Source: Diphasiastrum complanatum | Taxonomy: Eukaryota; Streptophyta; Lycopodiopsida; Lycopodiales; Lycopodiaceae | Assembly (NCBI GenBank): GCA_029204225.1 | Contig: CM055106.1 | Coordinates: 932,889-996,888, forward strand | Direction of reading: 5' to 3' | DNA: 64,000 nucleotides | Shown here: positions 1-12,324 of the stretch, piece by piece | Layout of the letters: every line of letters starts with the position of its first letter | Position numbering within the stretch: position 1 is the first letter of the stretch | Made by a program: the position numbers and the translations under genes | The notes under the pieces: model-generated | What the model was told of the DNA's origin: nothing | The model's database searches: none | Seen by the model: the letters and a program-made list of their open reading frames with translations, nothing else

Positions 1-2642
1 CTGTAGGATTTTCTATTCAAGATGATGATGTCGTTATGACCTTGCTTTCTTCTCTTTAAAAGTCGTATGAACACTTTCTGGTGACGATCTCCACACAACC
101 CGACCTCACTCTTCAAAAGGTGATCGGTCATCTTCTTCAAGAAGAAATGCGGAGAAAGACTAGTAGCCTATCCATCAAAGACAAATCCATGGCTCTATAC
201 AAGAAGAAAGACTATTCCAAGGGCAAGGATCAAGTGCAACAGCAACAACAGAAGCCTCACACTCAAGGTGAGCATGGTGCAAAAAAGCTAATCACGACAT
301 CAAGGAGTGTCACATCAAGATCTACAACGAGACAAAGAAGCAGCAACAACAGCTACAGCCAGACTCCTCCAACGTGGCCAAATTCAAGGAGCAAGACACA
401 CACTTGTTAATGGATTACATCAACAATGAAGACTGTGATAGTTGGTACCTAGACAGTGGCGCTACCCAACACATGACCTCTCGCAAGGAATGGATTACGG
501 AGTACACAGCTTACAACAGAGACCAATTTATCTACTTCAGAGATTCTAGCACCATACATGTGCAAGGCAAAGGAGTAGTGAAGATCAGCTTCAACAACGA
601 TCCGTCCATTTGTGTTCCTAACGTCCTTCATATTCCTCAATTGTCAAAGAACCTGTTATCAATCTCTAAGATAACTGATGAGGACTACACTATTACTTTC
701 TCATCTGAGCAGTGTACAATACTCGAGGAAGATACTACTCTGACTACATGCACTAGAGTTGAAAATCTTTACATACTCTCTAATTCAATTGCATCAGCTA
801 GTATCTCTAATAAAAATGTAAACGACAGTGTTGTTCTATGACATAGTCAATTTGGACACGTGAATACAAGATCACTTTCTTATATGCATTGTAATAATCT
901 AGTTGATGGACTGAATTTCTCTTTTTCATTAGATAGGAAATCTTTCATTTGTAAATCATGCATCTATGGGAAGCACTCTAGAAGCAAGTTTACAAAATTA
1001 CATTCCATCAAAACAAAGCATGTATTAGATCTTGTACATAGCGTCCAATGCCAACTCCATCCTTAGGAGATGTAGTCTATTTTATCACTTTCATAGATGA
1101 TTATTCTAGATGGTCTATAGTCATGTTCATTAAGCACAAATCTGAAGCCTTTGAATGCTTCAAGAGATTCAAGGCCATGGCCGAGACAAAAACATCTAGG
1201 AAAGTGAAGGCACTCCAAATTGATGGTGGCGGCGAATACATCTCCAACAATATGTACGACTACCTGGCTAAACATGGCATCAAAATACAGTCCAGTACTT
1301 CCTATTCATCTCAACAGAATGAGATTGCAGAAAGAAAGAATCGAACTCTTTTCAACTCAGCCAGATCCATGCTACATCAAGCACAGAAGTTCTGGGCAGA
1401 AGCTACTGCCACAGCCTGTTACGTGCATAACAAATCCAGCACCAAAGCCGTCAACAACAAGACTCATGAAGTTTGGCATGGGCACAAGCCTAGTGTCAGC
1501 CATTTAAAGATCTTTGGTTGTATATGTTTTGTTCACATTCCTAAACAACTTAGGAAGAAGCTAGATCATAGGACAAATAAATGTATTTTCATTGGCTATC
1601 CTGATGAACATAAAGCTTATAAAGTTTATGATCCATCCACCAATGTAGTGTTTGTCTCTAGGGATTTAATATTTCAAGAACACACATACTATGATTTAAA
1701 ACAACCATCGATAAACAATGCTATGTCATTTCATCCCATTTTACGTAGCATGGATCTTCCAACGTTGATGTCCCCTTCTACAAAACCTGCAGTCGACAGT
1801 TCCTGTCATCATACCAGACCAAGATAGCTCAAGCAGATTTGGAAAAATTCAAGAAGAAGCATCATCACATCCGGGTCAACTAAACGTCCGCAGATCCTCA
1901 CGGACTCGGACAGTTCCTGAGAGGTATGCACCTCAATCATTATGGACTTCATCAGAAGAACTAGAGAGCCTAGCCGAAGCAATTAGCTCCAAGGATGCTG
2001 TGAAGTGGCAAGAAGCTATGAAAAGCGAGTACAACTCACTTTTGACAAATCAGACCTGGACTTCCCCACTCACAAGAGTTATCGACAACAAGTGGATCTT
2101 CAAGAAGAAGATCAACTCTGATGGTTCCATTAAAGAGAGTGATGAGATATATTCAGAAAAGTTTAGATCACATTTTATGTTATGATGAAAATGTTATCGA
2201 CCCACTCGTCCTGCGAGGCTACACCGACTCAGATTGGAGAGGAACAGTCTCTACAAGAAAATCTACCTCCGGGTTTTGTTTCTATATGGAAGGGGGACCG
2301 ATTTCGTGGAACTCAAGGAAGCAGAAATCAATTGCGCTTTCTTCGACAGAGACAGAGTACATCACAGCATGTTAAATTTCAAAAGAAGCTACATGGATCA
2401 GATTATCACTTCACGACTTGCATCACACTCACTTCAATGCTACCATCATTTTGTGTGACAACTTGAGATGTATTTCACTGTCACTGAATCCTAGATTTCA
2501 TGGCAAATCCAAGTACATAGAAATCCAATATCATTTCATTTGGAAAAAAGTTTTCTCAAGGCAAGTGATCTTTCAATACTGCTCCACAACAGAAATGGTT
2601 GTAGACATCTTCACCAAAGTGCTTCAAACTGTTGAAAATTAA
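1..2642 (+). mobile_element. Ty1/copia polyprotein remnant with most of RT deleted
   Basis: Plus-strand copia remnant that enters from the left edge. In order: gag C-terminus (about 1-270), half a CCHC knuckle in a shifted frame (278-310), protease with DSGATQHM (about 450), GAG-pre-integrase with C-x2-C (to 1066), and integrase core with TFIDDYSRW, IDGGGEY and EIAERKN (1048-1827). The start of RT with KWIFKKKINSDG (2000-2135) then jumps straight to the end of RT and RNase H (RYIQKS, GYTDSDW, SSTETEY, DIFTKVL; 2135-2642). The RT core with its YVDD box is missing. Frame changes near 270 and 1050, a TGA at 839-841 and another stop at 2373-2375 make it non-functional. Domain order (INT before RT) identifies Ty1/copia. 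The LTRs were not resolved. Confidence 0.9.
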
Positions 2643-3630
2643 GCCCACAGTTGTCTCCTTGGTGAATGACTAATTTCTATTTCATAATTCTTCCTACATG
2701 TTTATTGATCATTGATCTAGGCTCAGGTGAAACCAACTTTGGTTCTACGTCTGCTCATCTGATACCTGTAGGAATCACAAACTTAGACAACCAATTTATT
2801 TGAAGAACATCTACAATGGGCTTCCGGCTGATCTCCAGCAAAGGGTAACCAATCCTATCATAATTTCAAGTTCGGATGTTAAGTTCAATGACTTGAAGTC
2901 ATTGAAGACTTGGCCATCTTTAAGGACTTCCATGAAATTAGCATTCAGAACAAGTTTGTAGAAATACATTACTTTCACGACAGTTTGCAAAAATACTCTA
3001 AGTGTCACGACAGTCTGTAGAATTGAACTATCTTTTCAACAGTGTCGCCTTTTTCGCATTTTCTCGAAATACAAAACTAGCATAGTTCAACAGTTTAAAC
3101 TATTTTGCAACAGTTCAACAGTTTAAACTATTTTGCCATAGTTCAAAGTTCAACCATTTTAGGGCACCTTCCCCTTTTTCACAAAATCCCGAAGAGAGAG
3201 AAAAATGCCGAAGGTCGTCAACTTTGAACGAGGAATGTTCCCAGCCACTTCCCAAATTTGCGAAGTGAGAGAAAGCCACTTCCATTATAGAGCGAAGTGA
3301 GAGAATTTGCAACGCCCTCGTCCACGTTAACATTTTTTATGGGTTGACAGTGCACACTATGTACAGTTGTCACAAAAGCCATATGCTTCCAAGTACAACG
3401 CCTTACCTAATTAGGTGTCAATCATTTATTGTAATTAATACATGGATGATATCTATAAATAGATCATCCAAGCACAAATTGTTGGTTGCTCCATCCATGA
3501 GACGCATTATTTGAGCCTCCCAATCATGCCGTCAATTTTTGGTTGTAATTACTATTTGTATTGTGCTTCATAAATTGTTATTATCTTTTAGCATAAGTTG
3601 TTGGTGCATTTGCAACAAAAATCGACTTAA
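2643..3630. other. Non-coding stretch, possibly LTR-derived
   Basis: No gene is seen. It follows the end of a copia RNase H and contains a TATA-like TATAAATAG at 3454-3462 followed by pyrimidine-rich sequence, as in an LTR promoter. It also holds short direct repeats (3084-3136) and GAGAG-rich stretches. No matching partner LTR was found, so assignment as a 3' LTR is only an inference. Confidence 0.3.
3084..3136. repeat. Two-copy tandem repeat, 28-bp period
   Basis: The 25-base core beginning AGTTCAACAGTTTAAACTA occurs at 3084-3108 and again at 3112-3136. A third, decayed copy starts near 3140. The core contains the self-complementary GTTTAAAC. Confidence 0.75.
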
Positions 3631-3732
3631 TTGGATCAAAACACAGGAAGATTGCTAGAAATTTGCCAAACATACATGAACTCGTCCGAAAAATATGTGA
3701 AGGAAGGGCGGCATATTTATAGTAAATAATTT

Positions 3733-4300
3733 TAGGTCATTGTCGGATGGCATTTTTGTCGGATGCAATCTCTTGGGTCTGACCGTCAGATGCAAATACT
3801 TTGTCGGATGCAATTGACACGGCGGATGAAATTTTTTTTTTTTTGAAGACAAGTGGCAGATGCAATTTGAATATGGAAACTAGCAGATGGAATTTGGGGT
3901 TGAAAAAAGACATAGGGTCAAAAAATGACAATGGCTCGGAAAAGTACACTGGATCAAAAAGGTACATGGAATTGAAAAAATAAGAAGTGATTCGAAAAAA
4001 TAGAATGGATAGAAAAAAATTTCAAAGTATCGAAAAATTATGAAATATTAAAAAATATTAAGAATCAAAAAATTATAAAATATGAAAAATATGAAGTATT
4101 CAGAAATTATAAAGTAACAAAAAATTATGAATTATCAAAAAATATCAAAAATCAAAAAATTATAAAAGATCAAAAAATATGAAGTATCAAGAAATTATAA
4201 AGTATCGAAAAATATGAAGTATCAAAAAATTGCAAAGTATGGAAAAATTACAAGGGATAAAAAAATGGCAAGTATCATAACATTTACAGAGGATCAAAAA
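3733..4300. repeat. Degenerate minisatellite passing into an A-rich tandem array
   Basis: At 3733-3895 a short motif of the form [GT]C[GA]GATG[CG]AAT recurs about seven times at irregular spacing of roughly 18-33 bp. From about 3985 to 4300 it is replaced by a degenerate array of about 18-20-bp units of the type AGTATCAAAAAATTATAA. No coding potential is visible. Its origin (expanded LTR repeats or an old satellite) cannot be decided here. Confidence 0.6.
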
Positions 4301-4629
4301 ATATTTTTTTAAGCCAGTGTTTGAAAATTTGAGTCTTCATATATTTTTTGTGTTTTCCAAGAGGAAGTATAGAATGGAGGGTTGTCTAAACAAACTTGGA
4401 TAGGAATATACATAGAAAAAAACACATGGAAAAAGTAATTCAAATCATTATATATAGAAGGATGGATCAGAAAAAATGGAAGAAAAAGAATAACCCTGAA
4501 GCACATCTTAGATAGGATCGTAAAGGTATCCTTGTAGTACCTCCATAGTCGACTACCATTGACTCATGTGTCAAGGGGTATTCCTTCTAATGTCTCTAAT
4601 TGCATGGCACCATTTGTAAAAAAAAATGG

Positions 4630-5262
4630 ACAATGTAAGGACCTTGGCAACGGAATTTCAATTTCTCTGGATGGACCTTGGAAGATGTGTAAAGTAAAAC
4701 TTTATCACCATCGTGAATATCCTTAGCTCGGACATGATGATCATGCCAAGCCTTCTCTCATCGTTTATGAACTAACTATGCATGATAAGATATAAGTCGT
4801 GTTTCACACAGTTTTGTCAATGTAAAAAGTCTATTTTAAACTTGGTGTTGATAAGCGTTATCATCACACAAGTCCATGGCATAAGCTAAAGTGATGCGTA
4901 GGGAAGGAATTAAAAATTCTACTCACATAACAACCTCTTGGCCATATACCAGCTCAAATGGTGTTTTCCAATTCGTGGCTCGCTTCGATGTTGTTCGATA
5001 TGCCTAGATAGCAGAGAATAACTTCGTTTCCTAGTCTGATCGACTGGTTTCTACTATCTTGGTTAAGACTTTACAAATCATTTTATTTGTAGATTCAACT
5101 AATACATTGCATCTAGGAAAGTACGGGGTGATCTTTCAATGTATAACGAAGTAGTGAGTCAGTAAACTGTTGATTACTTCATTAAGGAAATGAGAACCTC
5201 AATCACTAACAAGCTCTATAGGACAGCCAAATCGAGTGATGATGTTTTCATAGAGGAAGTGT
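4630..5262 (-). pseudogene. Ty3/gypsy integrase remnant
   Basis: Read on the minus strand from 5262 down, this gives the second half of a Ty3/gypsy integrase: FGCPIELVSD with the catalytic Asp, GSHFLNEVI, the TPYFPR/ESTNKM segment, AYRTTSKRATN, TPFELVYGQE, then KAWHDHHVRAKDIHDGDKVLL and a GPY/F-type end with FRCQGPYIV near 4630. At least five in-frame stops and small indels break it. No chromodomain is visible beyond the GPY/F module. It stands alone: RT, gag and LTRs were not found next to it. Confidence 0.85.
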
Positions 5263-5934
5263 GCTACGGACTTTAGCTGTATCAAACTTATCTTGTAATT
5301 CATGGTATTGCCTTTGAGCTTCTATAGGGTCAGGGTAAGATTGTGGAATCATGGAAGTATTAGCAGGAGGTTGTGGGATCAAAACTAGTCTCGTTCTTGA
5401 TCTCGACTTCACAAGAAGGGTGAATCCACCTATACTAAGCCAAAAGCACTTTACAACACACAAATATCTTAAAAATTAAGCCTCTTAAATTTAGGTTGAA
5501 TCACATTGATATATTCAATTACAAACCTATCCAAAATCGAGTAGAATAGAAACACAATTTTCACTAGTTTTGCATTTCTAGATGAAAACATCATCAAAAC
5601 ACTTGATTTGAGCCTAAAAGATGTATTTTAGGACCTTAAGAAGCCTAAGAACGACCTAATTAAGCTCTCAAATGACTGATCCAAACTTCTAAAGAGTGGT
5701 GGCCTTCAAATCCTTATGAAAATCTCTACTAGGAGACATGTACTCCAAGATTCAACTCATAAGAACTTTTTAATTTGGTTTGGTTGAATGGAAATGGTTC
5801 AATTTCGGTTCCTGTAGCTATAACTCAGCAAAACAAGTTCCCTTTGATCTATTATCACTCAAATGAAACCAAATTTTAAGGTATAATTAATAGATTAACA
5901 ACTAGTAGCAAGGGCAAAGCTCACTTCTGATTAG
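5263..5934. other. Probable leader and flank of a minus-strand copia element
   Basis: No credible gene. The sequence lies immediately downstream, in the minus-strand sense, of a tRNA-Met primer site at 5935-5946. It probably represents the untranslated leader of a copia element whose gag-pol has been lost. The short open frame at 5248-5463 (-) shows no recognisable domain. Confidence 0.35.
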
Positions 5935-5946
5935 GCTCTGATACCA
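5935..5946 (-). other. Primer binding site (tRNA-iMet) of a copia element
   Basis: The plus strand reads GCTCTGATACCA, so the minus strand carries TGGTATCAGAGC, the standard primer binding site complementary to the 3' end of plant initiator tRNA-Met used by Ty1/copia elements. It is followed directly by TGACAAGATTT at 5947, the expected LTR edge. Confidence 0.85.
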
Positions 5947-6429
5947 TGACAAGATTTTACAGCAAAATGAATCCCAATCAATTCTAAAAGTAATGGAGGA
6001 TGCACAAATCAAAGATCTAGATCCAAACTATGAGCTAGAATCAAGTTTAGTTACCAAAACTAGCAAATTTGGCATTTAACTCCACATTAGGCACATAGAT
6101 TTAATCAAAAGAACCAAAGTAAAGTACAGCAAGCTTCTCAGACCTGTAAACAGGTCCAGTACCTTCCAAACCAAGCAATTAATGCATATGAACACTCACA
6201 TCCAATAGCTAGAACTTGCCACCAAAAGACAATGATGATTGAAGTGGAAAAACTTGCTTTTTCTTGATATTTGGATGGAGATCCCATCATACATTTATAC
6301 TTTTCAAGCTCGGATCTGAGCATAACCAAAATTGGTCAAGCTAGAATTGTGAAATTTCAATATCATCTTTGTAGTATAGAGATTCGTCATTGGGAGAGGC
6401 AACATTGACTTCACTTGCATAGCACAAAA

Positions 6430-6434
<5 letters not shown>

Positions 6435-6489
<55 letters not shown>
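6435..6489. repeat. (GA)n microsatellite
   Basis: A near-perfect AG dinucleotide run of about 55 bp within the putative LTR that begins at 5947. Confidence 0.95.
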
Positions 6490-6492
<3 letters not shown>

Positions 6493-6547
6493 CCTTGGCT
6501 AGGAAAGGCTTAGGGGGCTCGAGCACCTACCCAAAGCTATTCGGTCT

Positions 6548-6551
<4 letters not shown>

Positions 6552-6611
<60 letters not shown>
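6552..6611. repeat. (GA)n microsatellite
   Basis: A perfect AG dinucleotide run of about 60 bp. It is the second such run within 120 bp inside the same putative LTR. Confidence 0.95.
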
Positions 6612-6615
<4 letters not shown>

Positions 6616-7204
6616 ATAGAGTTTCCTCCTTGGATTGAGAATGTCAAATGAGTACAAATGGTGCTCTTTTATTCTTGGGGAGGCCCTTGTCCCATTCATC
6701 CTATTGGCTACTTGAAATGGCAAGGATTACAATCCTAGCCTTTCAAAGAAACACAAAAGATCTTGTGGTGCACAAAGAAGCACACCCCACCTACCACCAT
6801 TTGACTTTGACTCAACCTTGTAACTTAGACTTTGGGCCTTTTAACTTAATTTATTTTATTTGCACTTAGGGCCCAAGTCACTAGAAAACAACTTAAACTA
6901 TTTACTTAGTGTGCTCATTGGGCTGGGCTTATACATGCAGGAAGCTAGTGCCTCGCACTTATTGTGCTATTGTACTGTGGTGGGGCCCACTTGGTAAGGC
7001 TTGGCAAACATTAGTTTTAGTGGTGGGACCCACTAATTTATAATTGTACATGAAATACCCACAACACAAACCCAAGGCCCAAAATAGTGTCGGTCCTTCG
7101 GCACTATGCCTACAATTGTCGTGGAAGACAACTGTTGTTAGCAAGTTTATTGTTGGGACATGGATGCTTCAGGAAAAGCGTGGATATAATTCGCTTATGT
7201 AAAA

Positions 7205-7490
7205 CATGAGGTTTTATTAGATGATGATGACCAGCAAGAACTTGGACTTGCCAGATTTTCAATAATACCCATAAGGGTCTAGTGGCCATGCCTTGTAACA
7301 TTGTTCATCGACAAATGGGTAGTCGACGCATTCCACCAGTGAATTCCAAGACAAAGCTTGTTGATATGGTTTCTCATAGATTGGTGCAACTGGTCCCAAT
7401 GTCATAGACTCTCCCAATTCATAATGTGGATATGACATGCTTGCTTGACTCTCTTGTCTATCCAAGTATTCGTGGTAGGCTGTAACCTGA
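7205..7490 (-). other. Unrecognised open reading segment, possible captured exon
   Basis: On the minus strand a continuous frame of roughly 95 codons ends in a TGA at about 7258-7260. Its composition is protein-like (rich in Tyr, Pro, Glu and Gln, ending WPLDPYGYY). It contains SYPHYELGESMTLGPV and EKPYQQALSW but no domain I recognise. It sits between a copia LTR and a copia protease remnant, so it could be a host-gene exon carried by a transposon, a C-terminal piece of an unknown gene, or chance. Confidence 0.25.
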
Positions 7491-7603
7491 AGACTTTCCT
7501 CAGCAAGGTGCTGTCGTTGTAGGTGATGGTGCTTGTTGGACTAATGGCCTATTTGGGGTTGGATTCTTTGGATTTGGCCTTTTAAGAATGGATATACCCT
7601 GAT

Positions 7604-8232
7604 TTGGCGTTGATTTGGGAGTCTATTGCATCGTGGAACAAGGATGATGTTGGTGATCAAAACTCAAATGATGATATGTTTTTGATGTCTTCTTGTTTGC
7701 TAACCAATGATGGAGATATTGATCCATGGTGGATTGCTAGTGGAGGAAGCTTTCATATGACATGTCACAAAGAGTACTTCACTTCTTTGGTGTCTTATGA
7801 AGGAGAAAAGAAGGTCATCAACACGGCCAATGGTGGTAAAGCTACTATCAAGGGAATTGGTACTAGTCCTATTTTTCTCTCATCTACAAATAATTCCTAA
7901 GTCAAACAAAGTTCACATTTCTAAGGATGTTGTCTTTGAAGAGGAGAATGTGGATCACATTTATTGTTTGGTTGCTGTTATTTTCTAGAGAGTTCAATTT
8001 TTGAAGCATGGAGGAATCATTTCATTTACAATCTATTTGGTTCTTCATGTTCTAGTTACATCTTGATGTGTTAGAGATAGTGAAGCATCCAATCTGGACA
8101 CTATTCTCTATATCAATTATGGAATCTACTTTAGAACCTTATAAAGGAGATCTATACTTAGGATGGAGATCATTCTAAAGATGGATCAAAGCTCTATGGA
8201 TAAAACTATGCCAAAACTAGTTGAAGAGGGAG
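7604..8232 (+). mobile_element. Gutted copia element (protease and integrase tail), joined to its 3' LTR
   Basis: 7604-7900 encodes the gag-protease region of the same family as the element at 25.2-31.0 kb: MSSCLLTNDGDIDPWW, then the protease site, here ASGGSFHM instead of DSGASSHM. The catalytic Asp is therefore lost. It then jumps to the integrase tail (KVHISKDVVFEEEN, about 7903-7960), and after more deletion to the end of the polyprotein region. A purine tract (GAAGAGGGAG, 8223-8232) lies next to the LTR. Most of integrase, RT and RNase H are gone. Confidence 0.8.
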
Positions 8233-8804
8233 TGTGATAAATTATCAACTAGTTTAGTCATATTTTGGTTAATTGTCAATTTAGGCCAATATGCAGTTTG
8301 AGACTTAGAGATAGATATTTCAAACTTATATTAGTCTAAATGTTTTTGAGTTACCACTTTTGGAAAGTGAGGGAAAGTAAGTAGGCGAGTTTGGACTCAT
8401 TCAAATTTGAATGATTGGTACATTGAATCTAGTCCATATTGTGAGTAGAGTTTTGGATCTATAAGTTTCTATGGAGGGAAACCACATTCAAAATATAGCA
8501 TAGACCTGTTATAAATAGTGTAAAAGGTTGGGAGAAGATATCTTGCAACCTTGTGTGTAGAATGCAATTTTATGTTATGATTTGGATCCACATGTGTGAA
8601 ATACAGTACCTTACTGTTATTGTATGGTCAACAACTTCATTCTATCATATATTTGAACTTTGATCAAGATCTTGTTGAGTTTGCATCTCTTTCATCAAGT
8701 AGATGTCGATTTTCTACATTGTCAATGGTGCTCAGTTGTGTTGCCTTCCATAACCGAAGATCAAGAGATGATTTTGGATCTTATCGATTAACAAAATTTT
8801 CACA
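8233..8804 (+). mobile_element. 3' LTR of copia element, 572 bp
   Basis: It begins TGTGATAAATT directly after the polypurine tract and ends AAAATTTTCACA, so the ends form an imperfect inverted repeat with TG...CA. Internal blocks match the 650-bp LTRs of the 25.2-31.0 kb element: GGTACATTGAATCTAG, GGATCCACATGTGTGAAATA and the R/U5 segment ending in the GATC-rich part. A TATA-like TTATAAATAG lies near 8510. It is clearly more diverged than the two LTRs of the younger element. Confidence 0.85.
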
Positions 8805-10107
8805 GGGACCAACTTCATTGGCTATGCTCAGCATAGAACATGTTTCAAAGGCTATGCCAGCATAGAACATATGTCATAATGTTCATCTTTTGCAATCCTC
8901 GGCTTGGCAAAAGAAAAAATTGTACTACATTTTATCAGGAATATATGCTTCTCCACAGTTTGAAAGCCTTGGATAACAAACTATTTAAAAATTTACAAAT
9001 TTATGCTCAAATGTTTGGATAGGATGGGGTAAGGGGCAATAAACAATAGATAAAAAGAGATGTGAGAAATATGAAAATTTGTAAGCTATTGCAATAAATT
9101 TAAATAATATTTTTTTTATCTTGTTATCTCTTATTTGTGTGGTGATAGGAGTTGAATCCTTGAGCTTATCCTCATTAAGAGGCAATATCAAATCATAATT
9201 GGAGGGAAATATGTAGATAGTGGAGCTAGCCATACTTATATTGAATCTATTATCGTACTTTTATTTAAGGACAAATTCAAGTAGTTGATTACTTGGCAAA
9301 AATTTAGAGGGGTATTTGAAAAATACACCAAGATCTTAAAAAAATAGTTTATAAGATATTGGAAAGAAACTCAAAATAGAAATAGGTGAAATCTTAAAAG
9401 TAATGAATGATTGATTGTGTTGGCCTGGGCCCTAGCCTTTTTGTTCTTCTGTTGTCAAAGTCGGTGAGGAAAAGTAGGAAAAGCGGTGTGACTCTGGTGG
9501 GTGTGCGCACACGTATAATTGTGGTGGGTTGTCAAACGAATCCAGCACACAAAGTGCGACAAAGGATGATGTTATTCAACACCTCTGTAAATCATACTGA
9601 AATCTATGGAACGAGACGTGACAACAAAAAACACACACATAAGTCAAAGCCTTAAAAAAAACAATGAATCATCAATTCGCTTGGTCGCAGATAATAGCCA
9701 AATTAGATAATCCTGACTCTGGAGTCTTGAGTCCTGGTTATAGAAGGGAAGTAGTTGACAAATTGCAGGTTCAAAGTAGCGTGTCATTAAAGAAACAGTC
9801 ATATCAGCTCCACATTTATCAAGAAAGGGAGTGAGAAAAGTGGACGGCAGTAGTTCACTGAACGAGAAGAAAATTGAAGAAAAATTGCAAACCAAAAAAT
9901 TGTATTAGTGATCAAAGGCTCATACTAACTGAGAATGGGATTGTGCTAGTGATAGAAGGATGGTATGAACTGTAAACCAGAACTGGAGGGAGCATGACAA
10001 GTTAAACATTCGATTCACAGTTTTATTGAAGGAAGTACTCGCAATTTTATGGAGAGAGAGTGAGTGAGAGGAGCTCAAGTTGCTTTAGGACGTGGGTAAA
10101 CCGTAAG
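8805..10107. other. Intergenic region and presumed promoter of the 4CL-like gene
   Basis: No gene or repeat was recognised over the first 1.2 kb. The last few hundred bases should hold the promoter and 5' UTR of the 4CL-like gene. A purine-rich GAGAGAGAGTGAGTGAGAG tract lies at 10051-10069. ATG at 10049-10051 is followed after three codons by a stop, so it is a possible upstream mini-ORF of four codons. Confidence 0.4.
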
Positions 10108-12256
10108 ATGATCAGGAAATCCATTTCCCCATCTTTGCTGACAGATTCAAATGCAATTCTAGATAGCAAAAGTGGATATGACAGTATAACGGGAGTCTAC
10201 CACAGCAAATATCCTTCAATCAACTTGCCGGCCAACCCATTCCTTGACATTGTCACTCACATATTCTATGTTAATCGTAGCATCCGTAAAGCTCTGGTGG
10301 ATGCTTCCACTGGCCGAAGTTTAACATATGCGGATCTACATGGGCATGTTCGGGCAGCCGCAGCAGGCCTTAGTCAAATTGGAATTGGACATGGCGATGT
10401 TGTTATGATCTTGGCACCCAATTCCATGGAATACGTATTGACAATGTTTGCAATCATGCTCGCTGGGGCAGTGGTGACTACAGTCAATCCAATCTACACG
10501 GTTGCTGAGGTTGCGAATCAAGTAAAAGACTCCAATCCAAAGCTTATAGTGACGATCCAAGAGCTGGTGGAAAAAGTCGTAAGCTTCCAACTGCCGTTAC
10601 TACTTCTAGGAGCTGATCAAACCTCCCCCACCATCTCCACTGCCTTACCCACTTTCTTCATTTCCCATCTTCTTGCGTCTGATCCCAGTAAAGTCGCTAC
10701 AAACCAAATTCGCCAAAGCGATACAGCAGCTCTCCTCTACTCCTCTGGGACTACAGGCTTGAGCAAAGGCGTAGCTATTTCTCACCGTAACCTGATTGCA
10801 ACTACTCTTCAAGTTGGAGGACAAGCGCCGGATGGAAATGAAACTTACTTGTTTGCTGTACCTCCTTACCATATCTACGGTTTCTCCCCCTTAACTTGTG
10901 GAATGTTAAGAAAGGGTCACACACTAGTGATCATGCCACAATTCGATTTTGAGCAGATGCTAGTGACCATACAGCGCTACCGTGTTACAATGCTTCCTGC
11001 TGTGCCACCGATAGTCAATTCTATCATCAAATCACCAATAGTGAGCAAGTATGATCTGACTTCTCTGAAGCATGTGGGATCAGGCGGTGCTCCACTAAGC
11101 AAGGAAGTGAGTGAAGCTTTTGTTGAACGATATCCGTGTGTCACGTTGGGACAGGTAATGAGCCCAAATATTAGAATGCTCAGTATTGTGCATTGTTTTT
11201 TATGTTTTCCTGTATCCTCTTTCCTTAATCTTGATTTGAGATTTAATCGTTGTTGTGGGTAGCCAAAACCCTACCCATTTTCAATTCACCTATTAAAAGA
11301 AAATTTTTGTAGGTTCAGCTTTTATAGGTTATGAGCATATCAAATTATTAGGTTTTCTTTTCCATAAAATTTATTACTTAAATTTGTTTAGTTTAAGATT
11401 TGGAAAATAATTAGTTTGGCTCTAGTTCTTCTTAATACAATACAATCTTTGAGTGACTCATAATAAACTTTTAACAAAGTGCATGCCATTTTGCTTCTTG
11501 TTACATACAAAGACCATACAACTATTTCTTATTAATCATTATTAATTTTTTATACAAATCAAAATGTACAAATTTAACATTTTAATATTGATTATTGCAT
11601 CACCCAAATTTTGAATCAATTGAAATCCTAATGAAACATGATAAGTGCCTTACAAGGCTTTGTATAAAAATTTAAGGGTGGGAAGGTCGCCCTCTGAGGG
11701 CATTCCACCCAAAAATGGCGTCCGCCCGAGGGTAGTAGCCCGAGGCAGAAGCCCTTCCTCAAGTGGAATGCCCCAAGGAGGCATCCTTTCTTGACGTACT
11801 TTTAGTTTTAACTTGGCCAAAGGCCTTTCCTCGGTGGAACACCCTCGGATGTTGAGCTCCCCCCTTCGTAAAATCAGTTTTGACATTTTATTGAAGAAAA
11901 TGGTGGAACCTTAGAAAACAAAATCTGTCCAATCTAATACTCGTGAGAGACTATCTCCTTTTCACTTGCTTGAAGTGAAGATGTGCTCTCATATTGTGAA
12001 CTTTGTTGTATATACAAGAGCTTCTCATTTATTCTCAAAACTTAGTTACAAGCTTGAGGATTGATGAAATGTGACGCTTGTCTCATGAACATAAAATGCC
12101 ATATTAATCCCACTTGGGCTACGCATCCCCATCTGGACGTGGCAAGCCCTTACACCTAATGTCAATAAATGACTCCATGTTTATGTCATGACACCAAGAA
12201 GATTGGCATATGAAAACACATTACATCATTTGTAAATTTCTCCCTATGTATGGTCG

Positions 12257-12324
<68 letters not shown>

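Larger units (their letters stand above)
5947..7067 (-). mobile_element. Probable 5' LTR of a minus-strand copia element (right edge uncertain)
   Basis: The start TGACAAGATTT directly beside the primer site fixes one LTR edge at 5947. It resembles the LTR edge TGACAAAATTT beside the primer site at 55486-55497. The outer edge is not proven, because no second LTR is present. CCCACAACA at about 7059-7067 would give a TG...CA LTR of about 1.1 kb. The LTR contains the two (GA)n arrays at 6435-6489 and 6552-6611. Confidence 0.5.

Noticed and set aside
10060-10107. Upstream extension of the 4CL-like protein by 16 codons
   Set aside because: It would need a GTG start; the first in-frame ATG is at 10108 and matches the expected N-terminus length.
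11160-11262. Continuation of exon 1 reading past the donor site
   Set aside because: The family requires GYGLTET directly after the exon 1 end, and a perfect GT-AG pair supplies it at 13580; the extra 35 codons are intron.
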